A stretch of DNA of 64,000 bases from Robiginitalea sediminis (GCF_002198115.1 NZ_NGNR01000001.1:1105332-1169331), one strand, 5' to 3'. Counted from the first letter of the stretch, positions 44,228 through 53,996 are shown. The notes: generated by a model from the sequence alone, not told the origin. A program made the numbers and translations.

Positions 44228-45949
44228 ATGGCGTCGCATTACGAAGCACCGATACGTAAACCCCTGGTACTGGGCGATAAAGGTTACCACGATGTATCCG
44301 TGGATATTGCCGCTCCGGTTGAGGGTCGGGCCAATAAGCAATGGTGGATTGTCTTTACCATTGCCCTGGTCGCATTCCTCTGGGGTGTCGGGTGTATAAT
44401 CTATACGATTTCCACGGGGATCGGTACCTGGGGTCTGAACCGTACGGTAAACTGGGCCTGGGACATCACCAACTTTGTATGGTGGGTGGGTATTGGACAC
44501 GCCGGTACCCTGATTTCGGCCGTACTGTTGCTCTTCCGCCAGAAGTGGCGTATGGCCATCAACCGTTCTGCGGAGGCCATGACCATTTTCTCGGTTATAC
44601 AGGCGGGCCTTTTCCCTATCATCCACATGGGGCGGCCCTGGCTGGCCTACTGGGTGGTTCCCATCCCGAACCCGCTGGGTTCTCTTTGGGTAAACTTCAA
44701 CTCCCCCCTGCTTTGGGACGTTTTCGCAATCTCTACCTACCTGTCGGTATCCCTGGTATTTTGGTGGACGGGTCTTTTGCCGGATTTCGCCATGATCCGC
44801 GACCGGGCCGTGAAGCCTTTCCAGAAAAAGATTTACAGCCTGGTGAGTTTTGGTTGGAGCGGCCGGGCCAAGGACTGGCAGCGTTTTGAGGAAGTATCCC
44901 TCGTACTGGCCGGTCTTGCTACCCCCCTGGTACTCTCGGTTCACACCATTGTATCCTTCGACTTTGCTACCTCGGTCATCCCCGGGTGGCATACCACCAT
45001 ATTCCCGCCCTACTTTGTGGCCGGGGCCATCTTCTCCGGGTTTGCCATGGTACAGACCCTGCTGATTATCATGCGGAAGGTGAGCAACCTGGAGGCTTAT
45101 ATCACCATCCAGCATATCGAGCTGATGAACATCGTTATCATGATTACGGGCTCCATTGTTGGCTGTGCCTATATCACGGAGTTGTTCATCGCCTGGTATT
45201 CCGGTGTGGAATACGAACAATACGCCTTCCTGAACCGGGCCACCGGTCCTTACTGGTGGGCCTATACCCTGATGATGACCTGTAACGTGGTCTCCCCTCA
45301 GGTCATGTGGTTTAAGAAGATCCGTACCAGCATCATGGTGTCTTTCATCATTTCCATCGTGGTAAACGTGGGGATGTGGTTCGAGCGTTTCGTGATTATC
45401 GTAACCTCCCTGCACCGCGATTACCTCCCGTCTTCCTGGACCATGTTCTCGCCTACTTTTGTGGATATCGGGATCTTTATCGGGACCATCGGGTTCTTCT
45501 TCGTCCTCTTCCTGCTTTACGCGCGTACCTTCCCGGTTATCGCCCAGGCGGAAGTGAAGTCGATCTTGAAATCCTCCGGGGAGCGCTACAAAAAATTGCG
45601 CGATGCGGGTAAACCCCTGTACCAGATTTCCGGTACAGCCCAGGTGAATGCGCCTGCAAAGGCGGAGGCACCGGCTGCCCAGAAAGAGGAACAGGTGAGT
45701 GACCTGCTCAAAACCCTCGGCACCTTCGACCCGGCTACCCAGAAACCCGATGACCTGAAAAAGGTGAAGGGAATTGGCCCGCAAATGGAGAAGGCCCTGA
45801 ACCAGATCGGGATTTACACCTTTGCACAGGTGAGCCGGATGACCCAGCGTGAGTATGACCTGCTCGATTCTATTACAGGCTCCTTCCCGGGCCGCGCGCA
45901 ACGCGACGACTGGGCAGGGCAGGCCAAACAGTTAAATGAAAATAAGTAA
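44228..45949 (+). CDS. actC: Alternative complex III subunit ActC (NrfD-like) with C-terminal helix-hairpin-helix extension
   Basis: Quinol-binding NrfD-type membrane subunit. Residues 1-450 hold about ten membrane helices with the expected segments (WWVGIGHAGTLISAVLLLFRQ, HTIVSFDFATSVIPGWHTT). The 573-residue chain goes on past the family end: an Ala/Pro/Glu-rich linker near 465-505 and then a 67-residue domain (507-573) opening DDLKKVKGIGPQMEKALNQ, a helix-hairpin-helix motif also found at the end of S2 in this window. This domain should face the cytoplasm or the membrane edge. Its partner and role are unknown. 6 bp ahead of actD. Confidence 0.93.
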   Translation: MASHYEAPIRKPLVLGDKGYHDVSVDIAAPVEGRANKQWWIVFTIALVAFLWGVGCIIYTISTGIGTWGLNRTVNWAWDITNFVWWVGIGHAGTLISAVLLLFRQKWRMAINRSAEAMTIFSVIQAGLFPIIHMGRPWLAYWVVPIPNPLGSLWVNFNSPLLWDVFAISTYLSVSLVFWWTGLLPDFAMIRDRAVKPFQKKIYSLVSFGWSGRAKDWQRFEEVSLVLAGLATPLVLSVHTIVSFDFATSVIPGWHTTIFPPYFVAGAIFSGFAMVQTLLIIMRKVSNLEAYITIQHIELMNIVIMITGSIVGCAYITELFIAWYSGVEYEQYAFLNRATGPYWWAYTLMMTCNVVSPQVMWFKKIRTSIMVSFIISIVVNVGMWFERFVIIVTSLHRDYLPSSWTMFSPTFVDIGIFIGTIGFFFVLFLLYARTFPVIAQAEVKSILKSSGERYKKLRDAGKPLYQISGTAQVNAPAKAEAPAAQKEEQVSDLLKTLGTFDPATQKPDDLKKVKGIGPQMEKALNQIGIYTFAQVSRMTQREYDLLDSITGSFPGRAQRDDWAGQAKQLNENK

Positions 45950-45955
45950 GCACAG

Positions 45956-46477
45956 ATGGCATCTAAAGTGATACAGGCATTCTACGACGACGACGACGTG
46001 CTCATGCACGCGGTCAAAAAAGTCCGTGCCGCCAAGCACCATATCGAAGAGGTGTATTGCCCCTTTCCGGTTCACGGCCTGGACAAGGCCATGGGCCTTG
46101 CTCCCACCCGGATCGCGATTACCTCCTTCATGTACGGCTGCCTCGGGCTTACCGTGGCTATCGTAATGATGAACTATATCATGATTGTGGATTGGCCACA
46201 GGATATCGGAGGAAAGCCCAGCTTCAGCTACCTGCAGAATATGCCGGCCTTTGTGCCCGTAATGTTCGAGATGACGGTTTTCTTTGCGGCCCACCTTATG
46301 GTTATTACCTTTTACCTCAGGAGCCGCCTGTGGCCTTTCAAGAAGGCCGAGAACCCGGACGTCCGCAGTACGGACGACCATTTTATCATGGAGATTGAGG
46401 CCCATGGAAACGAAGCCGAACTCACTGCCTTGTTGCAGCAGACCGGTGCCGTAGAAATCAATACTGTTGAAAAGTAA
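45956..46477 (+). CDS. actD: Alternative complex III subunit ActD (DUF3341)
   Basis: A 173-residue membrane subunit of alternative complex III. It begins with a cytoplasmic alpha/beta segment (VIQAFYDDDDVLMHAVKKVR, EEVYCPFPVHGLDKAM) typical of DUF3341, then two membrane helices (about 55-78 and 99-120), and ends with a short acidic tail. It has 6-bp spacers on both sides, so translation is probably tightly linked with actC and actE. ActD stabilises the complex; no catalytic cofactor is seen. Confidence 0.93.
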   Translation: MASKVIQAFYDDDDVLMHAVKKVRAAKHHIEEVYCPFPVHGLDKAMGLAPTRIAITSFMYGCLGLTVAIVMMNYIMIVDWPQDIGGKPSFSYLQNMPAFVPVMFEMTVFFAAHLMVITFYLRSRLWPFKKAENPDVRSTDDHFIMEIEAHGNEAELTALLQQTGAVEINTVEK

Positions 46478-46483
46478 CTTCGG

Positions 46484-47047
46484 ATGATGAAGAACACGAT
46501 ACAAGGTCTTATGGTAGTGGCCGCCGCGGCCCTCCTGGCATCCTGCCAGGACACCCGGGAGCCCAACTACCAGTATATGCCCAATATGTACGAATCTGTG
46601 GGGTACGATACCTACCAGAAAGTAGAGTGGCTGCCGGGAGGTTCCGCTGCCTTGCTGCCTGCTGACAATACGGTGGCACGGGGCAAAATGCCTTACCGAT
46701 ACGAAAACTCCCTGGAAGGCAAGGAAATGGCCCTGGCCATGGCAAGTCCGCTGGACTCCCTTAGCCGGGAAGAAAACCTTGAAGTTGGCGCCGAGTTGTA
46801 CGGGATTTACTGTGCGGTGTGTCACGGCAACAAAGGGGATGGCCAGGGGAACCTGGTCAAGCGGGAGAAGATCCTCGGGGTACCTTCCTATGCAGACCCG
46901 GGCCGCAATATTACCGTTGGCAGCACGTACCACGTTATCTATTACGGGCTCAACGCCATGGGTTCCTACGCCAACCAGCTCAACGAAACCGAGCGCTGGC
47001 AGGTGTCGGAGTACGTGATGAAACTTAAGGAAGACCTAACTCAATAA
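46484..47047 (+). CDS. actE: Alternative complex III subunit ActE, cytochrome c lipoprotein
   Basis: A 187-residue monohaem cytochrome c. The signal peptide ends in a lipobox (LLASC, Cys21), so it should be lipid-anchored on the periplasmic side. The haem site is CAVCHG (Cys110-Cys113-His114). A methionine in YGLNAMGSYANQL is a candidate sixth ligand. Two consecutive ATG codons begin the gene; either may serve. It lies 13 bp ahead of actF and takes electrons from the ActA haems or hands them to the oxidase. Confidence 0.92.
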   Translation: MMKNTIQGLMVVAAAALLASCQDTREPNYQYMPNMYESVGYDTYQKVEWLPGGSAALLPADNTVARGKMPYRYENSLEGKEMALAMASPLDSLSREENLEVGAELYGIYCAVCHGNKGDGQGNLVKREKILGVPSYADPGRNITVGSTYHVIYYGLNAMGSYANQLNETERWQVSEYVMKLKEDLTQ

Positions 47048-47060
47048 GAAAGCATTGAAG

Positions 47061-48395
47061 ATGTATACCTTCTCGAACAGACTTAAAATAGGATCCCTTG
47101 TCCTGATGGCCCTCGGCCTGCTGGGTATGGGGATCGGATTTGTCTCTGCACCTTCCACTGTCGAAGAGGCCAAGGCCATGGTAGCCGCGGCTCACGACGA
47201 CGGGCATGGCGGCGGACACGGCGAGGCGGCCGAAGCTTCCCACAATACCGGTCATACCGAGGCGGGTCACGAGGCGGGTTCGCACGATGCCTCCCACGAT
47301 GAGCACCTGCTGCACCAGTTGCAAAACCGTCCCTGGGCGGCCCTGTATGTTGCTGCGTTCTTCTTCTTTATGATCGCCTTGGGGGTATTGGCCTTCTACG
47401 CCATCCAGCGCGCGGCACAGGCCGGGTGGTCCCCTCTGTTGTTCCGCGTTATGGAGGGGATTACGGCTTACCTGGTTCCCGGGGGGATAATCGTCTTTGT
47501 AATCCTGGTTATGTCCGTACTGCACTGGAACCACCTCTTTGTTTGGATGGACGCAGAGACCGTAGCCCACGATGAACTGCTACAGGGAAAAGCCGGGTAC
47601 CTGAACCCCACCTTTTTCCTGATCCGCGCGGCTATTTTCCTCGGTGGCTGGATTGCCTACCGGGAGATTTCCCGCAGGTTATCCCTGGCCCAGGACCAGG
47701 CCAGCGATAACAGCAATTTCAAAAAGAATTTTAAGTGGTCGGCCGCGTTCCTGGTATTCTACCTGGTATCCGAATCCATGATGAGCTGGGACTGGATTAT
47801 GAGTGTGGACCCGCACTGGTTCAGCACCCTCTTCGGATGGTATGTTTTTGCCAGTATGTTTGTATCCGGGATCACAACCATTGCCCTGATTACTATTTAC
47901 CTGAAATCCCGCGGGTACCTTCCCGATGTGAATGACAGCCATATCCACGACCTGGGTAAATTCATGTTCGGGATCAGCATTTTCTGGACCTACCTCTGGT
48001 TTGCGCAGTTCATGCTTATCTGGTATGCGGATATCCCCGAGGAAGTCACCTATTTTGTGACCCGGATTGAAGACTTTAAATTGCCGTTCTTCGGAATGCT
48101 CGCCATGAACTTTATCTTCCCCTTGCTGGTGCTTATGAACAGCGATTACAAGCGGGTGAACTGGTTTGTGGTTATGACTGGTATTGTGGTGCTTCTGGGC
48201 CATTACCTGGATGTGTTCGTCATGATCATGCCTGCTACCGTAGGAGATCAGTGGCACATCGGGATTCCCGAGATCGGAGCCGTGCTCTTTTTTGCAGGCG
48301 CCTTTATTTTCTGGGTATTCAATACCCTCACCAAAGCCCCCCTGCAACCCACGCGCAACCCGTATATTGAGGAAAGCAGGCAGTTTCATTATTAA
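47061..48395 (+). CDS. actF: Alternative complex III subunit ActF, with histidine-rich loop
   Basis: NrfD-like membrane subunit of 444 residues with about ten helices, homologous to ActC. The ATG at 47061 is chosen over an in-frame TTG at 47055. After the first helix (10-30) there is a loop (about 41-86) with ten histidines in 41 residues (positions 45, 49, 53, 61, 65, 70, 75, 79, 82, 85) mixed with Gly, Ala and Glu. Such a segment could bind copper, zinc or nickel in the periplasm. The rest is typical, including FFLIRAAIFLGGW and SWDWIMSVDPHWFSTLFGWY. 30 bp ahead of coxB. Confidence 0.92.
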   Translation: MYTFSNRLKIGSLVLMALGLLGMGIGFVSAPSTVEEAKAMVAAAHDDGHGGGHGEAAEASHNTGHTEAGHEAGSHDASHDEHLLHQLQNRPWAALYVAAFFFFMIALGVLAFYAIQRAAQAGWSPLLFRVMEGITAYLVPGGIIVFVILVMSVLHWNHLFVWMDAETVAHDELLQGKAGYLNPTFFLIRAAIFLGGWIAYREISRRLSLAQDQASDNSNFKKNFKWSAAFLVFYLVSESMMSWDWIMSVDPHWFSTLFGWYVFASMFVSGITTIALITIYLKSRGYLPDVNDSHIHDLGKFMFGISIFWTYLWFAQFMLIWYADIPEEVTYFVTRIEDFKLPFFGMLAMNFIFPLLVLMNSDYKRVNWFVVMTGIVVLLGHYLDVFVMIMPATVGDQWHIGIPEIGAVLFFAGAFIFWVFNTLTKAPLQPTRNPYIEESRQFHY

Positions 48396-48425
48396 TAGCG
48401 TTAGCGATTTATATCCGTTAAGACA

Positions 48426-49487
48426 ATGACAGCAGTATTGACGATTTCAGTTTTGGTTCTTGTGGCCATCGCCATCTGGCAGATGACCAAGATTTTTGAA
48501 TTGTCTCAGGTCAAGGCCAAAACATCGAATTCGGAAGTAGCCAACAACGAGGACAACAAGAACAACGGGTACCTGATGTTTGCCTTTTTGGTATTCATCT
48601 ACCTGCTTACCATCTTCAGCTTCTGGAAGTACAGCAAATTCATCCTCCCCGAGGCTGCAAGCGCCCACGGGGGCCAGTACGATACCCTGATGCTGTGGAG
48701 TTTCGTCATCATTTTCATTGTACAGATCATTACCCAGGCCCTGCTGCACTACTTTGCCTTTAAGTACCGCGGGAAGGAAGGGCAGAAGGCACTGTTCTAT
48801 GCCGATAACGACCGCCTGGAATTTATCTGGACCATTATCCCGGTAATTGTACTTGCCGGACTCATCCTGTGGGGCCTTTATACCTGGACCAATATCATGG
48901 ATGTCAACGAAGAGGACGACCCGCTTATCGTGGAGCTCTACGCCCAGCAATTTAACTGGACGGCGCGTTATGGCGGAGACGACAATGTCCTCGGGGATGC
49001 CAATGTCCGGATGATTGATATCAACAAAGCGAATATCCTCGGTGTGGACGAATCGGACCCCAACGGGGCCGACGACATCATCGTCAAGGAACTGCACCTG
49101 CCCAAGGGGCGGAAGGTGAATTTCAAAATCCGTTCCCAGGATGTCCTGCACTCTGCCTACATGCCCCATTTCCGGGCTCAGATGAACTGCGTGCCCGGGA
49201 TGATTACGGAGTTTTCCTTTACGCCCACGGTGACCACAGCTGAGATGCGCCAGCGCCCGGAGATTATCGAAAAGGTACAGCGCACCAATGCCATCCGGGC
49301 GGAACGGGCAGCCATGGGCGAGCCCAACTCCGACCCCTGGGAATTCGATTATGTCCTGCTCTGCAACAAGATCTGCGGGAAATCCCACTACAACATGCAG
49401 ATGAAAATCATCGTGGAGAGCGAGGAGGATTTTAACCAATGGCTCAGCGAACAGCCGACTTTTGCAGAGACCGTTGCCGGAAAATAA
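48426..49487 (+). CDS. coxB: Cytochrome c oxidase subunit II
   Basis: Binds the dinuclear CuA centre that receives electrons from cytochrome c. In this 353-residue protein the ligands are present: His242 (DVLHSAYMPHF), Cys313, Cys317, His321 and Met324 (CNKICGKSHYNM). There are three or four N-terminal helices (about 4-20, 48-67, 90-110, 134-155) instead of the usual two, a Bacteroidota trait. The spacer between the His242 region and the cysteines is long. It is co-transcribed with the act genes and lies 40 bp ahead of coxA. Confidence 0.95.
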   Translation: MTAVLTISVLVLVAIAIWQMTKIFELSQVKAKTSNSEVANNEDNKNNGYLMFAFLVFIYLLTIFSFWKYSKFILPEAASAHGGQYDTLMLWSFVIIFIVQIITQALLHYFAFKYRGKEGQKALFYADNDRLEFIWTIIPVIVLAGLILWGLYTWTNIMDVNEEDDPLIVELYAQQFNWTARYGGDDNVLGDANVRMIDINKANILGVDESDPNGADDIIVKELHLPKGRKVNFKIRSQDVLHSAYMPHFRAQMNCVPGMITEFSFTPTVTTAEMRQRPEIIEKVQRTNAIRAERAAMGEPNSDPWEFDYVLLCNKICGKSHYNMQMKIIVESEEDFNQWLSEQPTFAETVAGK

Positions 49488-49527
49488 AATTGCTATTTTA
49501 GAAAGAAGATAAAACACAAGAAGGACT

Positions 49528-51351
49528 ATGTCAGCACATGCACATGCAGTCGCCGATGATCACGCCCACGATCACGGTCACCACCACAAGGAAACGTTCA
49601 TCACCAAATACATCTTCAGCCAGGACCACAAGATGATTTCCAAGCAGTACCTGATTACAGGTCTGATTATGGGCTTCATCGGAATTGCAATGTCCCTGCT
49701 GTTCCGGATGCAACTGGCCTGGCCGGGGGAATCGTTCCCCATCTTTGAAGCGTTGCTGGGTAAGTGGGCTCCCGACGGCGTAATGGATGCGGATATTTAC
49801 CTGGCGTTGGTAACCATCCACGGTACCATCATGGTGTTCTTCGTTCTTACCGCCGGTCTTAGTGGTACCTTCAGTAACCTGCTTATCCCGTTGCAGATCG
49901 GTGCCCGGGATATGGCCTCCGGATTCCTGAACATGCTTTCCTACTGGATGTTCTTCCTCTCCAGTGTCATTATGGTTATTTCCCTTTTTGTAGAAGCCGG
50001 ACCGGCCGCTGCAGGATGGACGATTTACCCGCCCCTGAGCGCCCTGCCCATGGCCCAACCCGGGTCTGGTGCCGGGATGACCCTGTGGCTGGTTTCCATG
50101 GCGATCTTTATCGCCTCCTCCCTGCTCGGGTCCCTGAACTATATCGTAACCGTATTGAACCTTCGGACCAAGGGGATGTCCATGACCCGCCTCCCGCTGA
50201 CCATCTGGGCGTTTTTTGTGACCGCTATTATCGGGGTGATTTCCTTCCCGGTACTGCTCAGCGCGGCCCTGCTGCTTATCATGGACCGGAGTTTCGGAAC
50301 CTCTTTCTTCCTGTCGGATATCTTTATCCAGGGCGAGGTATTGCACTATCAGGGCGGATCTCCCGTCCTTTTTGAGCACCTGTTCTGGTTCCTGGGGCAC
50401 CCGGAGGTGTATATCGTTATCCTCCCTGCCATGGGAATCGTTTCCGAGGTGATGTCTGTCAATGCGCGGAAGCCTATTTTCGGGTACCGGGCGATGATTG
50501 CCTCCATCCTGGCGATTGCCTTCCTCTCGACTATCGTTTGGGGGCACCATATGTTCGTTTCCGGGATGAACCCGTTCCTCGGCTCGGTATTTACCTTTAC
50601 CACCCTGCTGATTGCTATCCCATCGGCTGTAAAAGCCTTTAACTGGATTACGACCCTCTGGAAGGGGAACCTGCAGCTCAACCCGGGCATGCTGTTTTCC
50701 ATCGGGATGGTATCGACCTTTATAACTGGAGGTCTTACCGGGATTATCCTGGGAGACAGTACCCTGGATATCAACGTACACGACACGTATTTTGTGGTAG
50801 CCCACTTCCACCTGGTAATGGGTATTTCTGCGCTTTACGGCCTGTTTGCCGGAGTATACCACTGGTTCCCGAAAATGTTCCAGGGCCGCATGATGAGTAA
50901 GAACCTGGGCTATGTCCACTTCTGGATTACCGCCGTGGGCTCCTACGGGGTATTCTTCCCCATGCACTTTATCGGTATGGCCGGGGTGCCGCGTCGCTAC
51001 TATGAAAACACCGCCTTCCCCATGTTCGACGAACTGGTGGACATTCAGGTACTGATGACGGTGTTTGCCATTATCACCGCCGCCGCCCAGCTCGTATTCG
51101 TATACAACTTTATCCGCAGCATATTCTACGGCAAGCGTGGCCCGCAGAACCCCTGGGGTGCTACTACCCTGGAGTGGACCACCCCCCAGGAGCACTTCCA
51201 TGGGAACTGGGCCGGAGCTATCCCGGAAGTACACCGCTGGCCTTACGACTACAGTAAGACCTATGAGAACGGGGAGTACATCCTGGAAGGGCAGGACTTC
51301 GTTCCCCAGACCATGCCCCTGCAGGACGGGGAGGAAGAGCTGCAGCATTAA
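49528..51351 (+). CDS. coxA: Cytochrome c oxidase subunit I, histidine-rich N-terminus
   Basis: Catalytic haem-copper oxidase subunit of 607 residues with 12-13 helices. Active-site signatures are intact: GHPEVYIVILP (His-Tyr pair of an A-type oxidase), WGHHMFVSGM (CuB histidines) and HDTYFVVAHFHLVMG (haem a and a3 ligands). The first 20 residues contain eight histidines (MSAHAHAVADDHAHDHGHHH), unusual for this subunit. It ends the actABCDEF-coxBA operon and is followed by a strong terminator. Subunits III and IV are not in the window. Confidence 0.96.
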   Translation: MSAHAHAVADDHAHDHGHHHKETFITKYIFSQDHKMISKQYLITGLIMGFIGIAMSLLFRMQLAWPGESFPIFEALLGKWAPDGVMDADIYLALVTIHGTIMVFFVLTAGLSGTFSNLLIPLQIGARDMASGFLNMLSYWMFFLSSVIMVISLFVEAGPAAAGWTIYPPLSALPMAQPGSGAGMTLWLVSMAIFIASSLLGSLNYIVTVLNLRTKGMSMTRLPLTIWAFFVTAIIGVISFPVLLSAALLLIMDRSFGTSFFLSDIFIQGEVLHYQGGSPVLFEHLFWFLGHPEVYIVILPAMGIVSEVMSVNARKPIFGYRAMIASILAIAFLSTIVWGHHMFVSGMNPFLGSVFTFTTLLIAIPSAVKAFNWITTLWKGNLQLNPGMLFSIGMVSTFITGGLTGIILGDSTLDINVHDTYFVVAHFHLVMGISALYGLFAGVYHWFPKMFQGRMMSKNLGYVHFWITAVGSYGVFFPMHFIGMAGVPRRYYENTAFPMFDELVDIQVLMTVFAIITAAAQLVFVYNFIRSIFYGKRGPQNPWGATTLEWTTPQEHFHGNWAGAIPEVHRWPYDYSKTYENGEYILEGQDFVPQTMPLQDGEEELQH

Positions 51352-51361
51352 GCAGTGCACT

Positions 51362-51398
51362 AAACAAAAAAAGGCCCATCTTTTGATGGGCTTTTTTT
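51362..51398 (+). terminator. Terminator of act-cox operon
   Basis: Stem GCCCATC / GATGGGC with loop TTTT (51374-51391), seven T after it and an A run before it. Confidence 0.92.
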
Positions 51399-51456
51399 GT
51401 GCGGCCCTGTTCCGCCCGAATTGTAATATCTTTAAGGTGCTTCAAAGCCAGAGCGT

Positions 51457-52296
51457 ATGAAACGAAAACTCAGATTTCTGTTGGCAGTAGTAATGGCAGT
51501 GGTCCTGGCCGGGACACAGGCCTACGGCCAGCGCAAACCCCGGATTAAAGGGAGCCGGTCGCCCATAACTGTAAACCAGGACCTGCCCGAGTTTCGATTC
51601 CTGAAACTGGCAGACGACCTGGAAGTGGAAGTGCGCAACGGCGCTCCGGGTTATGAGCTGGAAGTGGACGATAACCTGGTGGATGTCCTGAGTTTCCAGG
51701 TACAGGACAGTACCCTGGAAATCACCTCCTTTTACCAGATTTCATCCAGCAAGGCCCTCAAAATCATAGTCTACGCACAGGGCCTCAATGCGGTGGAAGC
51801 CCGGGCTGGCCGTTTGTTTTCGGAGCAACCCATTACGACAGACCTGCTCAGCGCCCGTGCCTCGGACAATGCTAAGCTTGGCCTGCACGTACGGGCCGGT
51901 TGGGTAGACCTGACCCTGTCGGACAACAGTTCGGCCGACCTTCGCATAGAAGCCGACACCCTTTCCATGAGCCTGGGCGGCCGTACCGATACCCGGGTAT
52001 ATGCCAACGCAGGTGGCCTTTCGGCAGCCCTTTCCGAGAATGCCTCCCTATCCCTGGAGGGTGTGGGAGCCCAGGTACGTCTGGAGGCAGCCGACAATTC
52101 CTCCATAAAGGCGTCGCGCATGGAGGCCCAGGAGCTCAGTGCCCGCCTGGAAGGTGCCGCCACCAGCCGTGTATTTGCCAGTGAAACGGCCAGATTGGAC
52201 CTCAGCGGCCAGGCCCGTCTCTACCTCTATGGGGAGCCCGCCCTGAACATCACCCGTTTTTCGGACCGGGCGGAACTTCACAAGGAACCCGAATAG
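51457..52296 (+). CDS. GIN domain (DUF2807) exported protein
   Basis: A 279-residue protein with a signal peptide (about 1-25, ending QAYGQ). The mature part is a right-handed beta-helix of the GIN (DUF2807) family, with the recurring short strands ending in D/N-S-S or similar (ARASDNAKLGLHV, TLSDNSSADLRI, LEAADNSSIKAS, ARLEGAATSRVFA). The family is envelope-associated in Bacteroidota and has no known enzymatic activity. TATCTTTA at about 51427 looks like a -7 element. It converges on pckA over a shared terminator. Confidence 0.85.
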   Translation: MKRKLRFLLAVVMAVVLAGTQAYGQRKPRIKGSRSPITVNQDLPEFRFLKLADDLEVEVRNGAPGYELEVDDNLVDVLSFQVQDSTLEITSFYQISSSKALKIIVYAQGLNAVEARAGRLFSEQPITTDLLSARASDNAKLGLHVRAGWVDLTLSDNSSADLRIEADTLSMSLGGRTDTRVYANAGGLSAALSENASLSLEGVGAQVRLEAADNSSIKASRMEAQELSARLEGAATSRVFASETARLDLSGQARLYLYGEPALNITRFSDRAELHKEPE

Positions 52297-52327
52297 AAAA
52301 AGCCCCCGCCAACGCGGGGGCTTTTTT
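52297..52327. terminator. Bidirectional terminator
   Basis: Stem GCCCCCGC / GCGGGGGC (52302-52309 with 52314-52321), flanked by five A and six T. It serves the GIN-domain gene (plus) and pckA (minus), with stop codons next to it on either side. Confidence 0.92.
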
Positions 52328-52345
52328 GGTATTGCAGGATCCGGA

Positions 52346-53932
52346 TTATTCCATATCCGGGCCGGCAGCTATGATTTCCGGGTTTACCCCGGCTTCGAAC
52401 TTCTTGAAGTTCTTTTTGAAGAGTGCCACGAGTTTGGCCTTGGTGGCCTTGTAGGCAGCCTTGTCGTCCCAGGTGCTTTCGGGCATCAGGACGGCATCCG
52501 GTACCCCGGGGCATTTCCCTGGGATCTCGAAGCCAAAGGCCTCGTCACGGGTGTAGGCAACCGACTCAAAATCGCCATGGTGGATGGCGTCGATCATGGC
52601 ACGGGTGTACTTCAGTTTAATACGGGAGCCCACACCGTGCGCGCCACCTGTCCATCCGGTATTCACCAGCCATGCGGTAACATTGTGTTTGCGCATCTTT
52701 TCGGCCAGCAATTCTGCATACTTATTGGGGTGCCACATCATGAAGGCAGCCCCGAAGCAGGCGCTGAAGGTGGCCTGGGGTTCGGTTACCCCCATCTCGG
52801 TTCCCGCTACCTTTGCGGTATAACCTGAAATAAAGTGGTAACTGGCCTGTTCCGGCGTAAGCTTGCTTACTGGGGGCAGTACACCAAAGGCGTCGCAGGT
52901 CAGGAATATGATGTTTTTCGGGTGTCCCGCCACACAGGGGATCTGTACATTCTCGATGTGTTCAATGGGGTAGGAGGCCCGGGTGTTCTGGGTAATGGAG
53001 GTATCGGTATAGTCTACCTCCCGGGATTCTTTATCGTAGACCACATTTTCCAGTACGGTGCCGAAACGGATGGCGTTGAAAATATCCGGTTCGCTTTCGG
53101 CGGAAAGGTTGATGGCCTTGGCATAGCAGCCGCCTTCTATGTTAAAGGTGCCGTCGTCTGTCCAGCAGTGCTCATCGTCCCCGATCAATTTGCGTTTCGG
53201 GTCTGCACTAAGGGTGGTTTTCCCGGTCCCGGAAAGCCCGAAGAGGATACTGACATCCCCGTCCTTGCCCACGTTGGCCGAGCAGTGCATGGGAAGTACT
53301 CCCTGCAGCGGCATGAGGTAATTCATAACCCCAAAGATGCCTTTCTTCATCTCCCCGGCATATTGGGTGCCCAGGATGACAATTTCCTTGCGCTCCAGGT
53401 TCACATCCACAGAGGTTTTGGAGGTCATTTCGGAGGTGTAAATGTTGGCGGGGAAACCACCTGCGTTAAAGACCACATAATCCGGTTCCCCGAAACTGGC
53501 CAGTTCCGAGGCGGTTGGCATAATGAGCATATTCTGCATAAAGAGGGCATGGTAGGCCCGGGTACAGATAATGCGGACTTTAATCCGGTATTTGGGGTCC
53601 CATCCGGCGAAGGCATCCACAACAAAGAGTCGTTCGCAGATATTCAGGTAATCGATAGCCCTTTCGTGGTTTACCATATAGGTATTCTTATCCAGGCCTA
53701 TGTTGATGTCGCCCCAGTCTATGTTCTGTTCGGATTCCGGGTTGCGCACAATGCGTTTATCCTTGGGGCTGCGGCCCGTTTTCTCACCGGAATACACCAA
53801 CAGTGCCCCTACATCGGAGATAGCGGTTCCCGCTTCTTTGCGTAGCCCGATTTCGTAAAGGATGGGTACAGAGGTGTTCCGGTGGATTTTTGTCACTTTG
53901 ATCCCGTACTGGGAGAGGTTGAATGTTGCCAT
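52346..53932 (-). CDS. pckA: Phosphoenolpyruvate carboxykinase (ATP)
   Basis: Converts oxaloacetate and ATP to phosphoenolpyruvate, CO2 and ADP; first committed step of gluconeogenesis. The ATG at 53932 ([12 protein letters not shown]) is preferred over an in-frame TTG six bases upstream; this gives 528 residues, the family length. Signatures of the ATP type are the P-loop [25 protein letters not shown] and the substrate arginine segment [14 protein letters not shown]. Upstream on the minus strand there is TACCTTTG (54004-53997), and a CCCGGC/GCCGGG hairpin (53961-53979) in the leader. Confidence 0.96.
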   Translation of the reverse strand: MATFNLSQYGIKVTKIHRNTSVPILYEIGLRKEAGTAISDVGALLVYSGEKTGRSPKDKRIVRNPESEQNIDWGDINIGLDKNTYMVNHERAIDYLNICERLFVVDAFAGWDPKYRIKVRIICTRAYHALFMQNMLIMPTASELASFGEPDYVVFNAGGFPANIYTSEMTSKTSVDVNLERKEIVILGTQYAGEMKKGIFGVMNYLMPLQGVLPMHCSANVGKDGDVSILFGLSGTGKTTLSADPKRKLIGDDEHCWTDDGTFNIEGGCYAKAINLSAESEPDIFNAIRFGTVLENVVYDKESREVDYTDTSITQNTRASYPIEHIENVQIPCVAGHPKNIIFLTCDAFGVLPPVSKLTPEQASYHFISGYTAKVAGTEMGVTEPQATFSACFGAAFMMWHPNKYAELLAEKMRKHNVTAWLVNTGWTGGAHGVGSRIKLKYTRAMIDAIHHGDFESVAYTRDEAFGFEIPGKCPGVPDAVLMPESTWDDKAAYKATKAKLVALFKKNFKKFEAGVNPEIIAAGPDME

Positions 53933-53996
53933 TGACAATGGTTTAAATGATTGCTACTACCCCGGCCATCGTTGCCGGGAATGTCTTCTGACACCA

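Noticed and set aside
49531-51360. 609-codon minus-strand frame opposite coxA
   Set aside because: Shadow of coxA, whose active-site motifs are unmistakable.
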